A stretch of 38,283 nucleotides of DNA, taken from NCBI GenBank assembly GCA_026399435.1, contig JAPLQX010000008.1, positions 1 to 38,283 of the forward strand, written 5' to 3'. Under the pieces are notes generated by a model. The model saw nothing but the letters and a program-made list of their open reading frames with translations, did no database searches and had not been told where the DNA came from. The translations under genes and the position numbers were made by a program. This document shows, piece by piece, positions 10,195 to 19,082 of the stretch (position 1 is its first letter; the number at the start of each line of letters is the position of its first letter). The DNA comes from Rhodocyclales bacterium (GTDB taxonomy: Bacteria > Pseudomonadota > Gammaproteobacteria > Burkholderiales > Rhodocyclaceae).

Positions 10195-11217
10195 GGTGCG
10201 CAGCGCGGCAGCCAGATCCATGACTGCTGCCGCATAGAAGCTGCTGCGGTTGTAACGCGTGATGACATAGAAGTTGTTATAGCCGAGGCGGTACTCCGTG
10301 GCTGCGCCGGGCGTGACCAGGTCGATCAGGGCGGCCGGCCGCTCGGGAATTGCCGTATCGCCAGCGCCATCCGCAAGGGATACCGTCTCCGGCGCTGCCG
10401 GAGACATAACTCTTGCAAAGCTGACATTGGCTGCTTCCAGTTGCCATGGCACGCGTTTTGGCGAGATGCCTTCATCGATCAGCGCCTGCACGCCGTCGCC
10501 GGCAACATTGACGACCACGGCGAGCGGTGCGTCTCTTTCCCATCCGTGCCCGGCCATGAAATTGGCCACGCTGCCGATCGCATCGGCCGCGCTTGTTGCG
10601 AGATCGATGCGGCCGTTATGGTCGAAGTCGATGGCGAAACGCCGGCGCGAGGATGGCAGAAACTGCGGCAAGCCCAAGGCGCCGGCGTAGGAGCCGGTGT
10701 AGGCCAACGGGCTGCGATGTTCCTCGCGGGCCAGCAGCAGCAATTCTTCCAGTTCCCTGCGAAACAGCTCGGCACGCGGTGGATAGTCGAAGGCCAGTGT
10801 CGTCAGCGCGGCAAAGGTGCCGAAGCGGCCCATCTGCTTGCCGTAGACGGTTTCGATTCCGATGATGGCGGCAATGATTTCCGCCGGGACGCCGAAGCGT
10901 GCCTCGGCGGCCGCGAGTTGTGCCGCATGGACGTGCATGAAGCGCCGCCCGGCGGCGATACGTTTCGGCTCGACGAAGCGTCCGCGATAGGCCTGCCAGG
11001 AGCGCACCGCAGGGTCCTTGGGCGGCATGATGGCCTTGATCACCGCGGCGATCGGCCTGGTCTGGCGGAACAGGCCGTGCAGATGCTCTGCATCGAAGCC
11101 ATGCTTGTCGTGCATTTCCTCGACGAAGGCCCGCACATCGTCGCGCTGTGCGTAAGTCTCTGCGCGCGGACTCGAGCCGAGCATAAGCAGTACGGAAAGC
11201 AGGAGCAGACGTTTCAT
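10186..11217 (-). CDS. mltB: Membrane-bound or periplasmic lytic murein transglycosylase B
   Basis: MltB (343 residues) cleaves the MurNAc-GlcNAc bond of peptidoglycan, forming 1,6-anhydro ends. It has a signal peptide (MKRLLLLSVLLMLGSSPRAE) without a lipobox, the catalytic Glu122 in AAIIGIETVYGK, YAGALGLPQFLPSS, the Ca-binding-like IDFDHNGRIDL and the C-terminal LGYNNFYVITRYNRSSFYA. The ATG at 11217 is set by the signal peptide and by overlap with the tgpA stop (ATGA). Residues about 270-281 (VMSPAAPETVS) are encoded by a REP-like hairpin and may be an insertion relative to the family. The gene ends inside the last codons of rpoS. Confidence 0.93.
   Translation of the reverse strand: MKRLLLLSVLLMLGSSPRAETYAQRDDVRAFVEEMHDKHGFDAEHLHGLFRQTRPIAAVIKAIMPPKDPAVRSWQAYRGRFVEPKRIAAGRRFMHVHAAQLAAAEARFGVPAEIIAAIIGIETVYGKQMGRFGTFAALTTLAFDYPPRAELFRRELEELLLLAREEHRSPLAYTGSYAGALGLPQFLPSSRRRFAIDFDHNGRIDLATSAADAIGSVANFMAGHGWERDAPLAVVVNVAGDGVQALIDEGISPKRVPWQLEAANVSFARVMSPAAPETVSLADGAGDTAIPERPAALIDLVTPGAATEYRLGYNNFYVITRYNRSSFYAAAVMDLAAALRTSK
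10377..10410. repeat. REP-like hairpin element, copy A (inside mltB)
   Basis: GGGATACCGTCTCCGGCG opens the element. GTCTCCGGC (10385-10393) pairs perfectly with GCCGGAGAC (10397-10405) around a three-base loop, followed by ATAA. Seventeen of the first 18 bases match 21441-21458, and nine of ten bases match again at the end. The one substitution in the stem is compensated on the other arm. It lies within the mltB coding sequence, where it is read in frame. Confidence 0.6.
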
Positions 11218-13166
11218 GGATGGAAGGCGGCGATTTTTTGCTTGAGCTGGAGCAGGTCGCCTGCCTGCGGGGCGGGCCCGTAGCGCATGCGGGCATACAG
11301 CGTGGCAATTTCGACTATGCTTTTCGCATGACGCGGAGCCTGCCCGGCGGCGCGCTCGGCAAAGGCCAGCGGCCCTTCCCATGGCTGCCAGACAATGCCG
11401 CGCCTGGCCAGCCTCGCGGTAAAGCGCCGCCATGCGGCAAGCGCCGGATCGACGCGCAGGCGATTTCGCAATATCCAGACGGTGAGGCCGAGCATGACGC
11501 CGCCGCAGAGGACGGACAGGACGGCGGTCATGCTGCGCCAGTCGGGCTCATTCATGCCGAGGCCGGCCAGCAGATCGCGCTGGCGCTGCGGGTTGTAGCC
11601 CAGCACCCACTGATTCCAACCATTGGTTACGGCGTCAAGCCGATAGCGGACTTCCCGGAGCCAGGCCAGGTCGCTGCGGGCCAGGAAAGGCAGTCCTTCT
11701 TCGGTCGGCACGGCAGAGGCCAGATTGCTGTTGATCCGGCTGGGCGCGGAAATCGCGGTCGGATCGATGCGCACCCAGCCGCGCCCGGCAATCCAGGCTT
11801 CGGCCCAGGCATGGGCATCGTACTGGCGCACTACCAGATAGCCGTCCACCGGGTTCACCTCGCCGCCCTGGTAGCCCGCCACCACGCGCGCCGGCACGCC
11901 GGCGGCGCGTAAGGCGAAGACAAAGGCCGCGGCAAAATGCTCGCAGAAACCGCGCTTGGTATCGAAGAGAAACTCGTCGACGATGTCGGCACCCAGTAGC
12001 GGCGGGTTAAGGGTATAGATCAGCAGTTGCTGGCCAAAAAAGGTCTCGGCGGTAGCGAGGATCGCAGCGCCATCGTCGCCGTGTTGCGCGCGCCAGCCTG
12101 CGGCGATGGCACGCATGCGGGGGTTGCCGTCACGCGGCAGCGCCAGTGCTTCGCGCAAGATGCTCGATGCCTCATTGATGCCGGCGATCGCCTCGGGCCA
12201 GGCGCGCTGTGCGTAGCGCATGCGGTTGCGCACGGCCTGGCGGGCGATGGGCTGGTAGTCGCTGGTCAGGGCGCTGTCGGCCGGCAAGGTGGCGGGCAGT
12301 TCCAGCGCGAACAGCCAGAATTTCCCATGCGGTTCCAGTGTCACTTCGTAATCCACGGCTGCGCCGATTCCGCTGTATGGAACCTCGGTGTAGGCGCCCA
12401 GCGTCTGCCTCACGCGCCAGCTGCGCCCGTCGAAAGAGGGCATCACCGGGCCGCGCCAGTACAGTTCCGATTGCGGTGGAACCGTGCCCTTGAACTGCAC
12501 CCGGAAAGCGATGGCGTCGGACTGCGAGAGCAACGCGATGGAGCCGGGCGACATGGTGTCGGACAAGCCCGACACGGCACTAATGCGATCCTGCGGAATG
12601 CCCCACAGCGGCCCCTGCACGCGGGGGAAAAGCAGAAATAGCAGCAGCATGAAAGGCAGCGCCTGCGCCAGCATGAGCCCGGCGCGGCGCAACTGCAGCA
12701 ACGGCTGCGGGCGGTCGTCGCTGGCTGCCAGCAGCGTGGCGGTGGTGATCAGTACGGTCAGGCAGGCCAGCAATGCAGTGGGAATGGTCTGGGTAAACAG
12801 GAACTGACCGAGGACCAGGAAGTAACACAGCAGTGCCGTCGCCACGGCATCGCGCGCGGCACGCAGTTCAAGCAGTTTGAGCGAGAGAAAGACTACCAGC
12901 AAGGCGATTCCCGGCGTGCGTCCCATGGTGGTCCGGTATTGCAGGAAGACACCGACCGTACCGGCGATGACCAGCAGGACCAGCAGCCAGCGCGGCGGCA
13001 GGTGCCATTGCCGCCAGGTGAGCGCCGCGCGCCAACTGAATACCGCTCCGGCGGCAAGCGATAGCCACAGCGGAACCTGCGGCGCAAGCGGCAAGCTGGC
13101 TGCCAGGGCGGTCGCCAGCAGCCACCAGGCCTGGCGCCGGCTGACGGGGCGGTTAGTGCGCGCCAT
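11214..13166 (-). CDS. tgpA: TgpA-type membrane transglutaminase-like protein (DUF3488)
   Basis: The 650-residue protein has several N-terminal membrane helices (about 10-190, DUF3488 type), a periplasmic transglutaminase-like domain, one more helix (about 560-580, VLSVLCGGVMLGLTVWIL) and a cytoplasmic tail. The Cys-His-Asp triad is visible: Cys408 in KRGFCEHFAAAF, His452 in QYDAHAWAEAW and Asp468 in VRIDPTAI. Pseudomonas TgpA is the named relative; the substrate is unknown. The ATG at 13166 (MARTNRP) overlaps the DUF58 gene end by 14 bases. Longer in-frame starts would lie deeper in that gene and add a non-hydrophobic segment. Its stop overlaps the mltB start. Confidence 0.9.
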   Translation of the reverse strand: MARTNRPVSRRQAWWLLATALAASLPLAPQVPLWLSLAAGAVFSWRAALTWRQWHLPPRWLLVLLVIAGTVGVFLQYRTTMGRTPGIALLVVFLSLKLLELRAARDAVATALLCYFLVLGQFLFTQTIPTALLACLTVLITTATLLAASDDRPQPLLQLRRAGLMLAQALPFMLLLFLLFPRVQGPLWGIPQDRISAVSGLSDTMSPGSIALLSQSDAIAFRVQFKGTVPPQSELYWRGPVMPSFDGRSWRVRQTLGAYTEVPYSGIGAAVDYEVTLEPHGKFWLFALELPATLPADSALTSDYQPIARQAVRNRMRYAQRAWPEAIAGINEASSILREALALPRDGNPRMRAIAAGWRAQHGDDGAAILATAETFFGQQLLIYTLNPPLLGADIVDEFLFDTKRGFCEHFAAAFVFALRAAGVPARVVAGYQGGEVNPVDGYLVVRQYDAHAWAEAWIAGRGWVRIDPTAISAPSRINSNLASAVPTEEGLPFLARSDLAWLREVRYRLDAVTNGWNQWVLGYNPQRQRDLLAGLGMNEPDWRSMTAVLSVLCGGVMLGLTVWILRNRLRVDPALAAWRRFTARLARRGIVWQPWEGPLAFAERAAGQAPRHAKSIVEIATLYARMRYGPAPQAGDLLQLKQKIAAFHP

Positions 13167-14133
13167 GGCTGTACAGCGCCAGCGCGTGCAGGCCGGCACT
13201 GCGCTGTGCGGGTCCGTTGTCGGGGGCAAGGCGCACAGCCGGCAGCCGCAAGCCCCAGGCGAGTCCCGCCGCGTCGGCATCGAGAATCCAGCGGGCGAGA
13301 ATCGACAGGCGCTGTTCGGTGTCGATCGTGTCCGGCAGCGCCGCCCAGTCCAGCCACAGCTGTTGTGCGGCCGCCCCCGAGAACAGCTTGGTCAGCAACG
13401 GCCCATCCTGCTGGCGGGCCACTGCCTTCCAAGCCACGTGGCGCGGCGCATCGGCCACCTGATGCTTGCGCAAACCGGAAAAGTCGTCGGCGCCGCGTCC
13501 GTCCCTTGCCGACCCTCGCGCCGAGTCGCTGCTCCAGGGCAAGGGCGGCGCCTTGGCCGCCGGGGTCGGATAGACCAGGCAGTTGAGTTCGGGAACGGCA
13601 TAACTCCAGGCGCGGATCAAGCCCAGGGGCCAGGTCGTTTCGATGGTGAAGCGCGGCATGGGCAGCCAGCCGCGTTTTGCGGCGTGGACCCCCAGCGTGG
13701 TCGCCGTGCAGGCGTGGGGACCGATGTCGACTTCGATTGGAACCGCTTCGTCGAAGAACAGGCGCAGGCTGGTGCGCGCATCGGGGCGCTGGCTCTCCAG
13801 TAGCAGACCGAACTGCGCGACGCTGCCCGCGAATACGGGTTCGCAGCGGCCCGGGCGAATCGAGAGGAGAACCAGATTGCGGAAGGTGTGCAGGATGGCG
13901 ACGATGCCCAATCCCGCCAGCAGGAACACCAGGGCGTAGCCGAGGCTGAGGTTGTAGTTCATCGCGCCAAGCAGCATGACGCCGAGCGCCGCGCCGTAGG
14001 CCAGTCCTGCGCGAGTGGGCAGTACATAGACGCGGCGCTGGGTAAGGACGATCGGTGCCGGTTCCGGCGGACGCACGCGCAGGGCCCAGCGGACGAATAT
14101 TTCGTGCAGCCGGCGGCGCAGCGAAGCAAGCAT
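13153..14133 (-). CDS. DUF58 domain protein
   Basis: This 326-residue protein has two adjacent membrane helices at about 40-85 (AGLAYGAALGVMLLGAMNYN and YALVFLLAGLGIVAILHTF). A beta-rich segment follows, and then the DUF58 region with DDFSGLRKHQVADAPRHVAW, matching the family pattern of a short conserved motif within a von Willebrand A-like domain. DUF58 proteins are standard partners of MoxR ATPases and transglutaminase-like proteins. The molecular role is unsettled but is thought to be complex assembly or chaperone-like. It starts two bases after the moxR stop and overlaps tgpA by 14 bases. Confidence 0.88.
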   Translation of the reverse strand: MLASLRRRLHEIFVRWALRVRPPEPAPIVLTQRRVYVLPTRAGLAYGAALGVMLLGAMNYNLSLGYALVFLLAGLGIVAILHTFRNLVLLSIRPGRCEPVFAGSVAQFGLLLESQRPDARTSLRLFFDEAVPIEVDIGPHACTATTLGVHAAKRGWLPMPRFTIETTWPLGLIRAWSYAVPELNCLVYPTPAAKAPPLPWSSDSARGSARDGRGADDFSGLRKHQVADAPRHVAWKAVARQQDGPLLTKLFSGAAAQQLWLDWAALPDTIDTEQRLSILARWILDADAAGLAWGLRLPAVRLAPDNGPAQRSAGLHALALYSHGAH

Positions 14134-14135
14134 GC

Positions 14136-15056
14136 TCAGGGTAACGGCACTGCCTCGATCAAGGCGGCCGCCACCGCCTCCGCGTGGCTGCGCGCGTCGT
14201 CGTCGGTTGGCCGCAGGCGATGCGCGATAACGCCCTGCAGCACGGCTTGCACATCTTCCGGCAGGACATGGTCACGACCATCGAGCAGGGCCCAGGCGCG
14301 CGCCACGGCCAGCAAGGCCAGGCAGGCGCGGGGCGACAGGCCTTCCTGCCAGCGCGGCGCTGCCCGCGTGTATGCCGCCAGCGTTTGTACGTAGTCGATC
14401 AGGGCGGGTGAGGCATGTACCGCGCGCACTGTGTTCTGCAGTTCGATCAAACGCTGCGGCGTGATTCGCGGAACCAGATCGGCGACCAGCTGACGCCGGT
14501 CGGCGCCGGCGAGCAGTTCGCGTTCGGCCGCCGGATCGGGGTAGCCAAGTTCGATCTTGAGCAGGAAGCGGTCAAGCTGGGATTCAGGCAGCGGAAAGGT
14601 GCCGATCTGATAAGTCGGGTTCTGCGTCGCAATGACGAAGAACGGCTCGGGCAAGGCCCGTGTCTTCCCCTCGGCCGTCACCTGTCGCTCTTCCATCGCT
14701 TCCAGCAAGGCGCTTTGTGCCTTCGGCGTGGCGCGATTGATCTCGTCGGCCAGCACCACCTGTGTAAAAATCGGTCCCGGATGAAAATGGAAGGCGCCGC
14801 TTTCCCGGTCGAAGATCGAAACGCCAATGATGTCCGCCGGCAGCATGTCACTGGTGAACTGGATGCGCTGAAAATCCAGGCCCAGCACGCGGGCCAGGAC
14901 ATGGGCCAGGGTAGTCTTGCCGACGCCGGGCAGATCCTCGATGAGCAGATGTCCACGTGCCAGCAGGCAGGCGAGCGAGAGCCGGATCGGGCGGTCCTTG
15001 CCGAGGATGATGCGGTTGATGTCCGCCAGAATCGCGTCAAGTTCGGGGAGTCGCAT
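14136..15056 (-). CDS. MoxR-family AAA+ ATPase
   Basis: The 306-residue AAA+ protein has Walker A GVGKTT (44-49) in LIEDLPGVGKTTLAHVLARV, Walker B VVLADEIN (Asp104, Glu105), and the family-typical RIQFTSDMLPADIIGVSIFD and FFVIATQNPTYQIGTFPLPE. MoxR ATPases act as chaperones that mature or assemble partner proteins; here the partners are probably the DUF58 and TgpA proteins encoded immediately downstream. The ATG at 15056 (MRLPELDAIL) is preferred to an in-frame ATG 75 bases upstream, because the added residues are not family-like and would run into the divergent promoter region. Confidence 0.93.
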   Translation of the reverse strand: MRLPELDAILADINRIILGKDRPIRLSLACLLARGHLLIEDLPGVGKTTLAHVLARVLGLDFQRIQFTSDMLPADIIGVSIFDRESGAFHFHPGPIFTQVVLADEINRATPKAQSALLEAMEERQVTAEGKTRALPEPFFVIATQNPTYQIGTFPLPESQLDRFLLKIELGYPDPAAERELLAGADRRQLVADLVPRITPQRLIELQNTVRAVHASPALIDYVQTLAAYTRAAPRWQEGLSPRACLALLAVARAWALLDGRDHVLPEDVQAVLQGVIAHRLRPTDDDARSHAEAVAAALIEAVPLP

Positions 15057-15136
15057 GGGGTTGGGGGTTTTGCCCGGCCTTTGATGGATAATATGCTTTT
15101 GCGCAACATTGTAATTCATCAGGCAAGACACCCGTC

Positions 15137-16063
15137 ATGACAACGACCGCCTTCATTACTCACCGCGACTGCTGGCAGCACGACATGGGAACCCATCATC
15201 CGGAATGCCCGGATCGGCTTGGTGCCATCAATGACCGCCTGATTGCTTCCGGGCTTGATGTGTACCTCCAGTTTCACGATGCACCGCTGGCCGATGTGGA
15301 GCAGTTGCTTCGCGTGCATCCGCGCGACTACATCGACCATTTGCATAACAGCAGTCCTGCACACGGCATCGTGCATCTTGATCCCGATACGGCGATGTCG
15401 CCGGGTACGCTCCAGGCGGCTCTGCGCTCGGCCGGTGCGGGCTGTCTTGCCACCGATCTGGTGATGCGGGGCGAGGTGCAGAATGCCTTCTGTGCGGTGC
15501 GCCCGCCAGGCCATCACGCCGAGCGCGCCAAGGCGATGGGTTTCTGCTTTTTCAACAATGTTGCCGTAGCCGCACGGCATGCGCTCGAGGCTTGGGGGCT
15601 CTCCCGGGTCGCGATCATCGATTTCGACGTGCATCACGGCAACGGCACCGAGGAAATTTTCACCGGCGACCAGCGCGTCCTGATGGCCAGTATTTTTCAG
15701 CACCCGTTCTACCCCTATTGCGGCACCGAAAATCCCGCGGCCAACATGTGCAACGTGCCCATGCCCGCCGGAACGCGCGGCGACGAATTTCGCCAGGTGG
15801 TCTACGACATCTGGATGCCGCGCTTGCGGGAGTTTCAGCCGGAAATGATCTTCATTTCGGCCGGTTTTGATGCGCATTACGAGGATGACATGGCCTCGCT
15901 GGGCCTTGTGGAGTCAGACTACGCCTGGGTCACGGAACAGATCAAGCAGCTGGCCGGCGAGTGCGCCAAAGGGCGTATCGTGTCTCTGCTGGAGGGCGGT
16001 TACGCGCTTTCCGCGCTGGCGCGCAGCGTTGCCACGCACATCAAGGTGCTGGCTGATTTGTAA
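15137..16063 (+). CDS. Histone deacetylase-fold amidohydrolase
   Basis: The 308-residue protein belongs to the arginase/deacetylase superfamily, class II HDAC-like branch. RPPGHHA gives the active-site His126-His127. IDFDVHHGNGTEEIF gives the zinc ligands Asp164 and His166, SAGFDAH gives Asp245, and LLEGGYAL holds the family's catalytic tyrosine region. Bacterial members deacetylate small amides such as acetylpolyamines, or act in other pathways; the substrate is not readable here. The start MTTTAFITHRDC is family-like. It is divergent from moxR, with 80 bases between the starts. Confidence 0.9.
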   Translation: MTTTAFITHRDCWQHDMGTHHPECPDRLGAINDRLIASGLDVYLQFHDAPLADVEQLLRVHPRDYIDHLHNSSPAHGIVHLDPDTAMSPGTLQAALRSAGAGCLATDLVMRGEVQNAFCAVRPPGHHAERAKAMGFCFFNNVAVAARHALEAWGLSRVAIIDFDVHHGNGTEEIFTGDQRVLMASIFQHPFYPYCGTENPAANMCNVPMPAGTRGDEFRQVVYDIWMPRLREFQPEMIFISAGFDAHYEDDMASLGLVESDYAWVTEQIKQLAGECAKGRIVSLLEGGYALSALARSVATHIKVLADL

Positions 16064-16165
16064 GCCAAGGTTGCAGGGTGTGCCGTCGCATGGCCATCAG
16101 TTAGAATTCAAGTTCTTTCGCTCTCATCCGGCTGCCGTTTGCGGCATCCGGTTTCGGATACGTTC

Positions 16166-17050
16166 ATGAAGACCATACAGGGTTCCATTCCCGCCATACT
16201 TACGCCGATGCAGGACGACGGTTCGCTCGACCTGCCCGCACTGCAGCGCTTGCTCGACTGGCACATCACGGAGGGCTCGGACGGCGTGGTGATCGTCGGC
16301 ACCACGGGTGAGTCGCCGACGGTGAGCTACGAAGAACATTGCGCGCTGATCGAAACGACCGTGAAGCACGTCGCCGGGCGCATACCGGTGATTGCCGGCA
16401 CCGGTGCCAATTCCACCGCCGAAGCCATCGAACTGGCGCACTTCGCCAGGCAGGCCGGCGCTGATGCACATCTTTCGGTCGTGCCTTACTACAACAAGCC
16501 GACGCAGGAAGGGCTGTTCAGACATTTCAAGGCGATTGCCGAGGCGGTCGATTTGCCGATGATCCTGTACAACGTGCCGGGACGCACCGTCGCCGACTTG
16601 GCGAACGAGACGACCCTGCGCCTGGCGCAGGTGCCCGGCATTGTCGGCATCAAGGACGCCACCGCCAATATCGAGCGCGGTTCCGATCTGCTGAAGCGTG
16701 CGCCGACAAGTTTCAACGTATACAGCGGTGACGATGCCACCGCCATTGCCTTGATGCTGCTGGGCGGCAAAGGCTCCATTTCGGTGACCGCGAATGTCGC
16801 ACCACGCCTGATGCACCAGATGTGCGCGGCGGCAATCGGCGGCGATCTGGCGACGGCGCGGGCGACGAATTTCCGACTGCTGGGCCTGCATCGCAATCTG
16901 TTTCACGAAGCCAACCCGATTCCGGTGAAGTGGGCCGTGCAGCAGTTGGGGCTGATCGGTGGCGGCATCCGCCTGCCGATGACACCCTTCTCGCCCGAGT
17001 TCCACGAGCGTCTGCGCGTTGCCATGCGCGAAGCCGGCATCGCCCTCTGA
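16166..17050 (+). CDS. dapA: 4-hydroxy-tetrahydrodipicolinate synthase
   Basis: DapA (294 residues; E. coli 292) condenses pyruvate with aspartate semialdehyde, the first committed step to diaminopimelate and lysine. Visible are [35 protein letters not shown], Tyr135 in ILYNVPGRT and the Schiff-base Lys163 in [12 protein letters not shown]. The ATG at 16166 (MKTIQGS) gives the family length; an in-frame ATG 27 bases upstream is unlikely. bamC follows after 18 bases, the same pairing as in E. coli. lysC, an earlier step of the same pathway, is also in this window but separate. Confidence 0.96.
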   Translation: MKTIQGSIPAILTPMQDDGSLDLPALQRLLDWHITEGSDGVVIVGTTGESPTVSYEEHCALIETTVKHVAGRIPVIAGTGANSTAEAIELAHFARQAGADAHLSVVPYYNKPTQEGLFRHFKAIAEAVDLPMILYNVPGRTVADLANETTLRLAQVPGIVGIKDATANIERGSDLLKRAPTSFNVYSGDDATAIALMLLGGKGSISVTANVAPRLMHQMCAAAIGGDLATARATNFRLLGLHRNLFHEANPIPVKWAVQQLGLIGGGIRLPMTPFSPEFHERLRVAMREAGIAL

Positions 17051-17068
17051 TCAGGAAACCGATACTCA

Positions 17069-18223
17069 ATGAATCGCTCACTCTCGCTGCTGTCGTGGTC
17101 CGCTTCCCTGCTTCTGATTGGTGTGCTTGCCGGCTGCAGCGGCAACATCCTCCCGGAATCCAAGAAGATCGAATACAAATCCGCCGGAAAACTGCCGCCA
17201 CTCGAGATTCCTCCCGACCTGACGCAGCAGAGCCGCGATGAGCGCTATGCGGTTCCGGATGTATCTGCCAGCAAGGGTTCCGCCACCTACTCGGCCTATT
17301 CCAGCGAGCGCGCCGGGCAGGCGCGCACCACGACTGCGCAGGATGTGCTGCCCCAGGTCGACAAGATGCGCATCGAGCGTTCCGGAACGCAACGCTGGCT
17401 GGTCGTCAGCGGCTCGCCCGACAAGCTCTGGCCCGGCGTCAAGGACTTCTGGCAGGAACTGGGTTTTCTGGTGAATGTGGAACTGCCTGAAGCCGGAATC
17501 ATGGAAACCGACTGGGCCGAAAACCGCGCCAAGATACCGCAGGACATCATTCGCGGCACCATAGGCAAAGTCTTCGATAGTCTCTATTCGACAGCGGAAC
17601 GCGACAAGTTTCGTACTCGTCTGGAGAAGGGTGCCGACGCTGGTACGGTTGAAATTTATATCAGTCATCGCGGCATGTACGAGATATACACGACCGAGGG
17701 CCGGAGCGAAACAAAGTGGCAGCCACGCCCGGCGGATCCGGAACTTGAAGCCGAGATGCTGCGGCGCCTGATGGTGCGTCTGGGTGTCGAGGAATCCCGA
17801 GCCAAGACGATGGTTGCGGCCGAGCAGCCACAGGAGCGCGCCAAACTGTCCAGGGCGCAGGATGGCGCCGGCGCGCTGCTGCTGGAAGAGGCCTTCGATC
17901 GGGCCTGGCGTCGCGTCGGTCTGGCGCTGGATCGCGTCGGCTTTACCGTGGAAGACCGCGACCGGTCGCAAGGGCTCTACTTTGTGCGCTACGTCGATCC
18001 CGAACTCGACAGCAAGAGGAAGGATGACGAGAAAGGCTTGCTGTCCAAGCTGATGTTCTGGAAAGGCGGCGCAGCTGACAAACCGAGTCAGGCCCAGTAC
18101 CGCATTCACGTCAAGACGACTGGCGAATCGACTACGGTTCAGGTGCTTACCCGCGAAGGGGGTGTTGATCGGTCGGATGTCTCCAGGCGCATCCTCGGAT
18201 TGCTGCACGAACAGTTGAAGTAG
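17069..18223 (+). CDS. bamC: Outer membrane assembly lipoprotein BamC
   Basis: The 384-residue protein has a lipoprotein signal ending LIGVLAGCSGN (Cys23). The BamC-type N-terminal stretch follows (KIEYKSAGKLPPLEIPPDLT), which in E. coli is the unstructured segment binding BamD. Two helix-grip domains come next (about 95-230 and 260-384; the first has RWLVVSGSPDKLWPGVKDFW). It is a nonessential lipoprotein of the BAM complex that inserts beta-barrel proteins in the outer membrane. Its place directly after dapA supports the call. It is about 40 residues longer than E. coli BamC. Confidence 0.93.
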   Translation: MNRSLSLLSWSASLLLIGVLAGCSGNILPESKKIEYKSAGKLPPLEIPPDLTQQSRDERYAVPDVSASKGSATYSAYSSERAGQARTTTAQDVLPQVDKMRIERSGTQRWLVVSGSPDKLWPGVKDFWQELGFLVNVELPEAGIMETDWAENRAKIPQDIIRGTIGKVFDSLYSTAERDKFRTRLEKGADAGTVEIYISHRGMYEIYTTEGRSETKWQPRPADPELEAEMLRRLMVRLGVEESRAKTMVAAEQPQERAKLSRAQDGAGALLLEEAFDRAWRRVGLALDRVGFTVEDRDRSQGLYFVRYVDPELDSKRKDDEKGLLSKLMFWKGGAADKPSQAQYRIHVKTTGESTTVQVLTREGGVDRSDVSRRILGLLHEQLK

Positions 18224-18244
18224 ACAGCAGACAGGCAAACTCAG

Positions 18245-19006
18245 GTGCGTTTCGCTTCGCTCGGCAGCGGTAGCCGGGGCAACGCCTTGGTGGTCGAAGC
18301 CGGCAATACCCGTGTGCTGGTTGATGCCGGATTTGGTCCGCGCGAAATGTCGCGGCGGCTGGAACGGCTGGGTTTGGCGGCCAACGACGTCGCCGCGGTG
18401 CTGGTCACGCACGAACACTCCGATCACATCGGCGGCGTTTTCGCCTGTGCGCGGCGTTTTGGCTGGGCTGTCCTGCTCACGCACGGTACCCTGGCCGCAT
18501 GCCGTGACGATGGCGCCGATGCCTGCAGCACAATCATCGACAGCCACAAGCCGCTTTCAGTCGGCGATGTTTGCGTGCACCCTTTTCCGGTTCCGCACGA
18601 TGCCCGCGAGCCCGTGCAATTCGTCCTTACCGATGGTGCCCGGCGGCTTGGGGTATTGACCGATGCGGGCCATGTCACGCCGCATATGGTGGCCATGCTC
18701 GATGATTGCGATGGCCTGGTGCTGGAGTGCAATCACGATGCGCAGATGCTGGCGGCGGGAAGCTATCCGCAGGCCTTGAAGCATCGCATCGGCGGTCCCT
18801 GGGGTCACCTGGACAATGCGGCGGCAGCCACTTTGCTGTCCCAGATCGGGCGCTCAAGTCTGCGTCATCTCGTGGCCGCCCATCTTTCCGAGGAGAACAA
18901 CAGCCCGGCGCTCGCGCAGGAGGCCCTGTCGGCCGTGATGGATTGCGAGCCGGACTGGATAGGCATCGCGACCCAGAATGAGGGATTTGCGTGGCGCGAT
19001 CTCTGA
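18245..19006 (+). CDS. MBL-fold metal-dependent hydrolase (WalJ/YycJ-like)
   Basis: The 253-residue metallo-beta-lactamase-fold protein starts at a GTG (MRFASLGSGSRGNALVVEAG). It carries the metal motif THEHSDHIGG (His56, His58, Asp60, His61), later ligands in PVPHDA, LTDAGH and ECNHD, and a late His in VAAHLSEENNS. This matches COG1235 proteins of the YycJ/WalJ type, some of which have 5'-exonuclease activity. The substrate here is unknown. It follows bamC by 21 bases and is probably in the dapA-bamC transcript. A bidirectional terminator lies 24 bases after it. Confidence 0.88.
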   Translation: MRFASLGSGSRGNALVVEAGNTRVLVDAGFGPREMSRRLERLGLAANDVAAVLVTHEHSDHIGGVFACARRFGWAVLLTHGTLAACRDDGADACSTIIDSHKPLSVGDVCVHPFPVPHDAREPVQFVLTDGARRLGVLTDAGHVTPHMVAMLDDCDGLVLECNHDAQMLAAGSYPQALKHRIGGPWGHLDNAAAATLLSQIGRSSLRHLVAAHLSEENNSPALAQEALSAVMDCEPDWIGIATQNEGFAWRDL

Positions 19007-19030
19007 ACTGGAAGGGTGGAAATCAAAAAC

Positions 19031-19059
19031 AAAAAAGCCAGCCCGAAGGCTGGCTTTTT
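19031..19059. terminator. Bidirectional terminator between MBL hydrolase and lipoprotein gene
   Basis: GCCAGCC (19037-19043) and GGCTGGC (19048-19054) form a perfect stem around CGAA. A six-base A-run lies on the left and TTTTT on the right, so both strands have stem plus T-run. It serves the converging genes on either side. Confidence 0.92.
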
Positions 19060-19082
19060 CTTGCCCGAAGGCGGGTGAAAAT

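Noticed and set aside
17078-18547. 489-codon open frame opposite bamC and the MBL hydrolase
   Set aside because: Shadow of genes with recognised products; no supporting motif.
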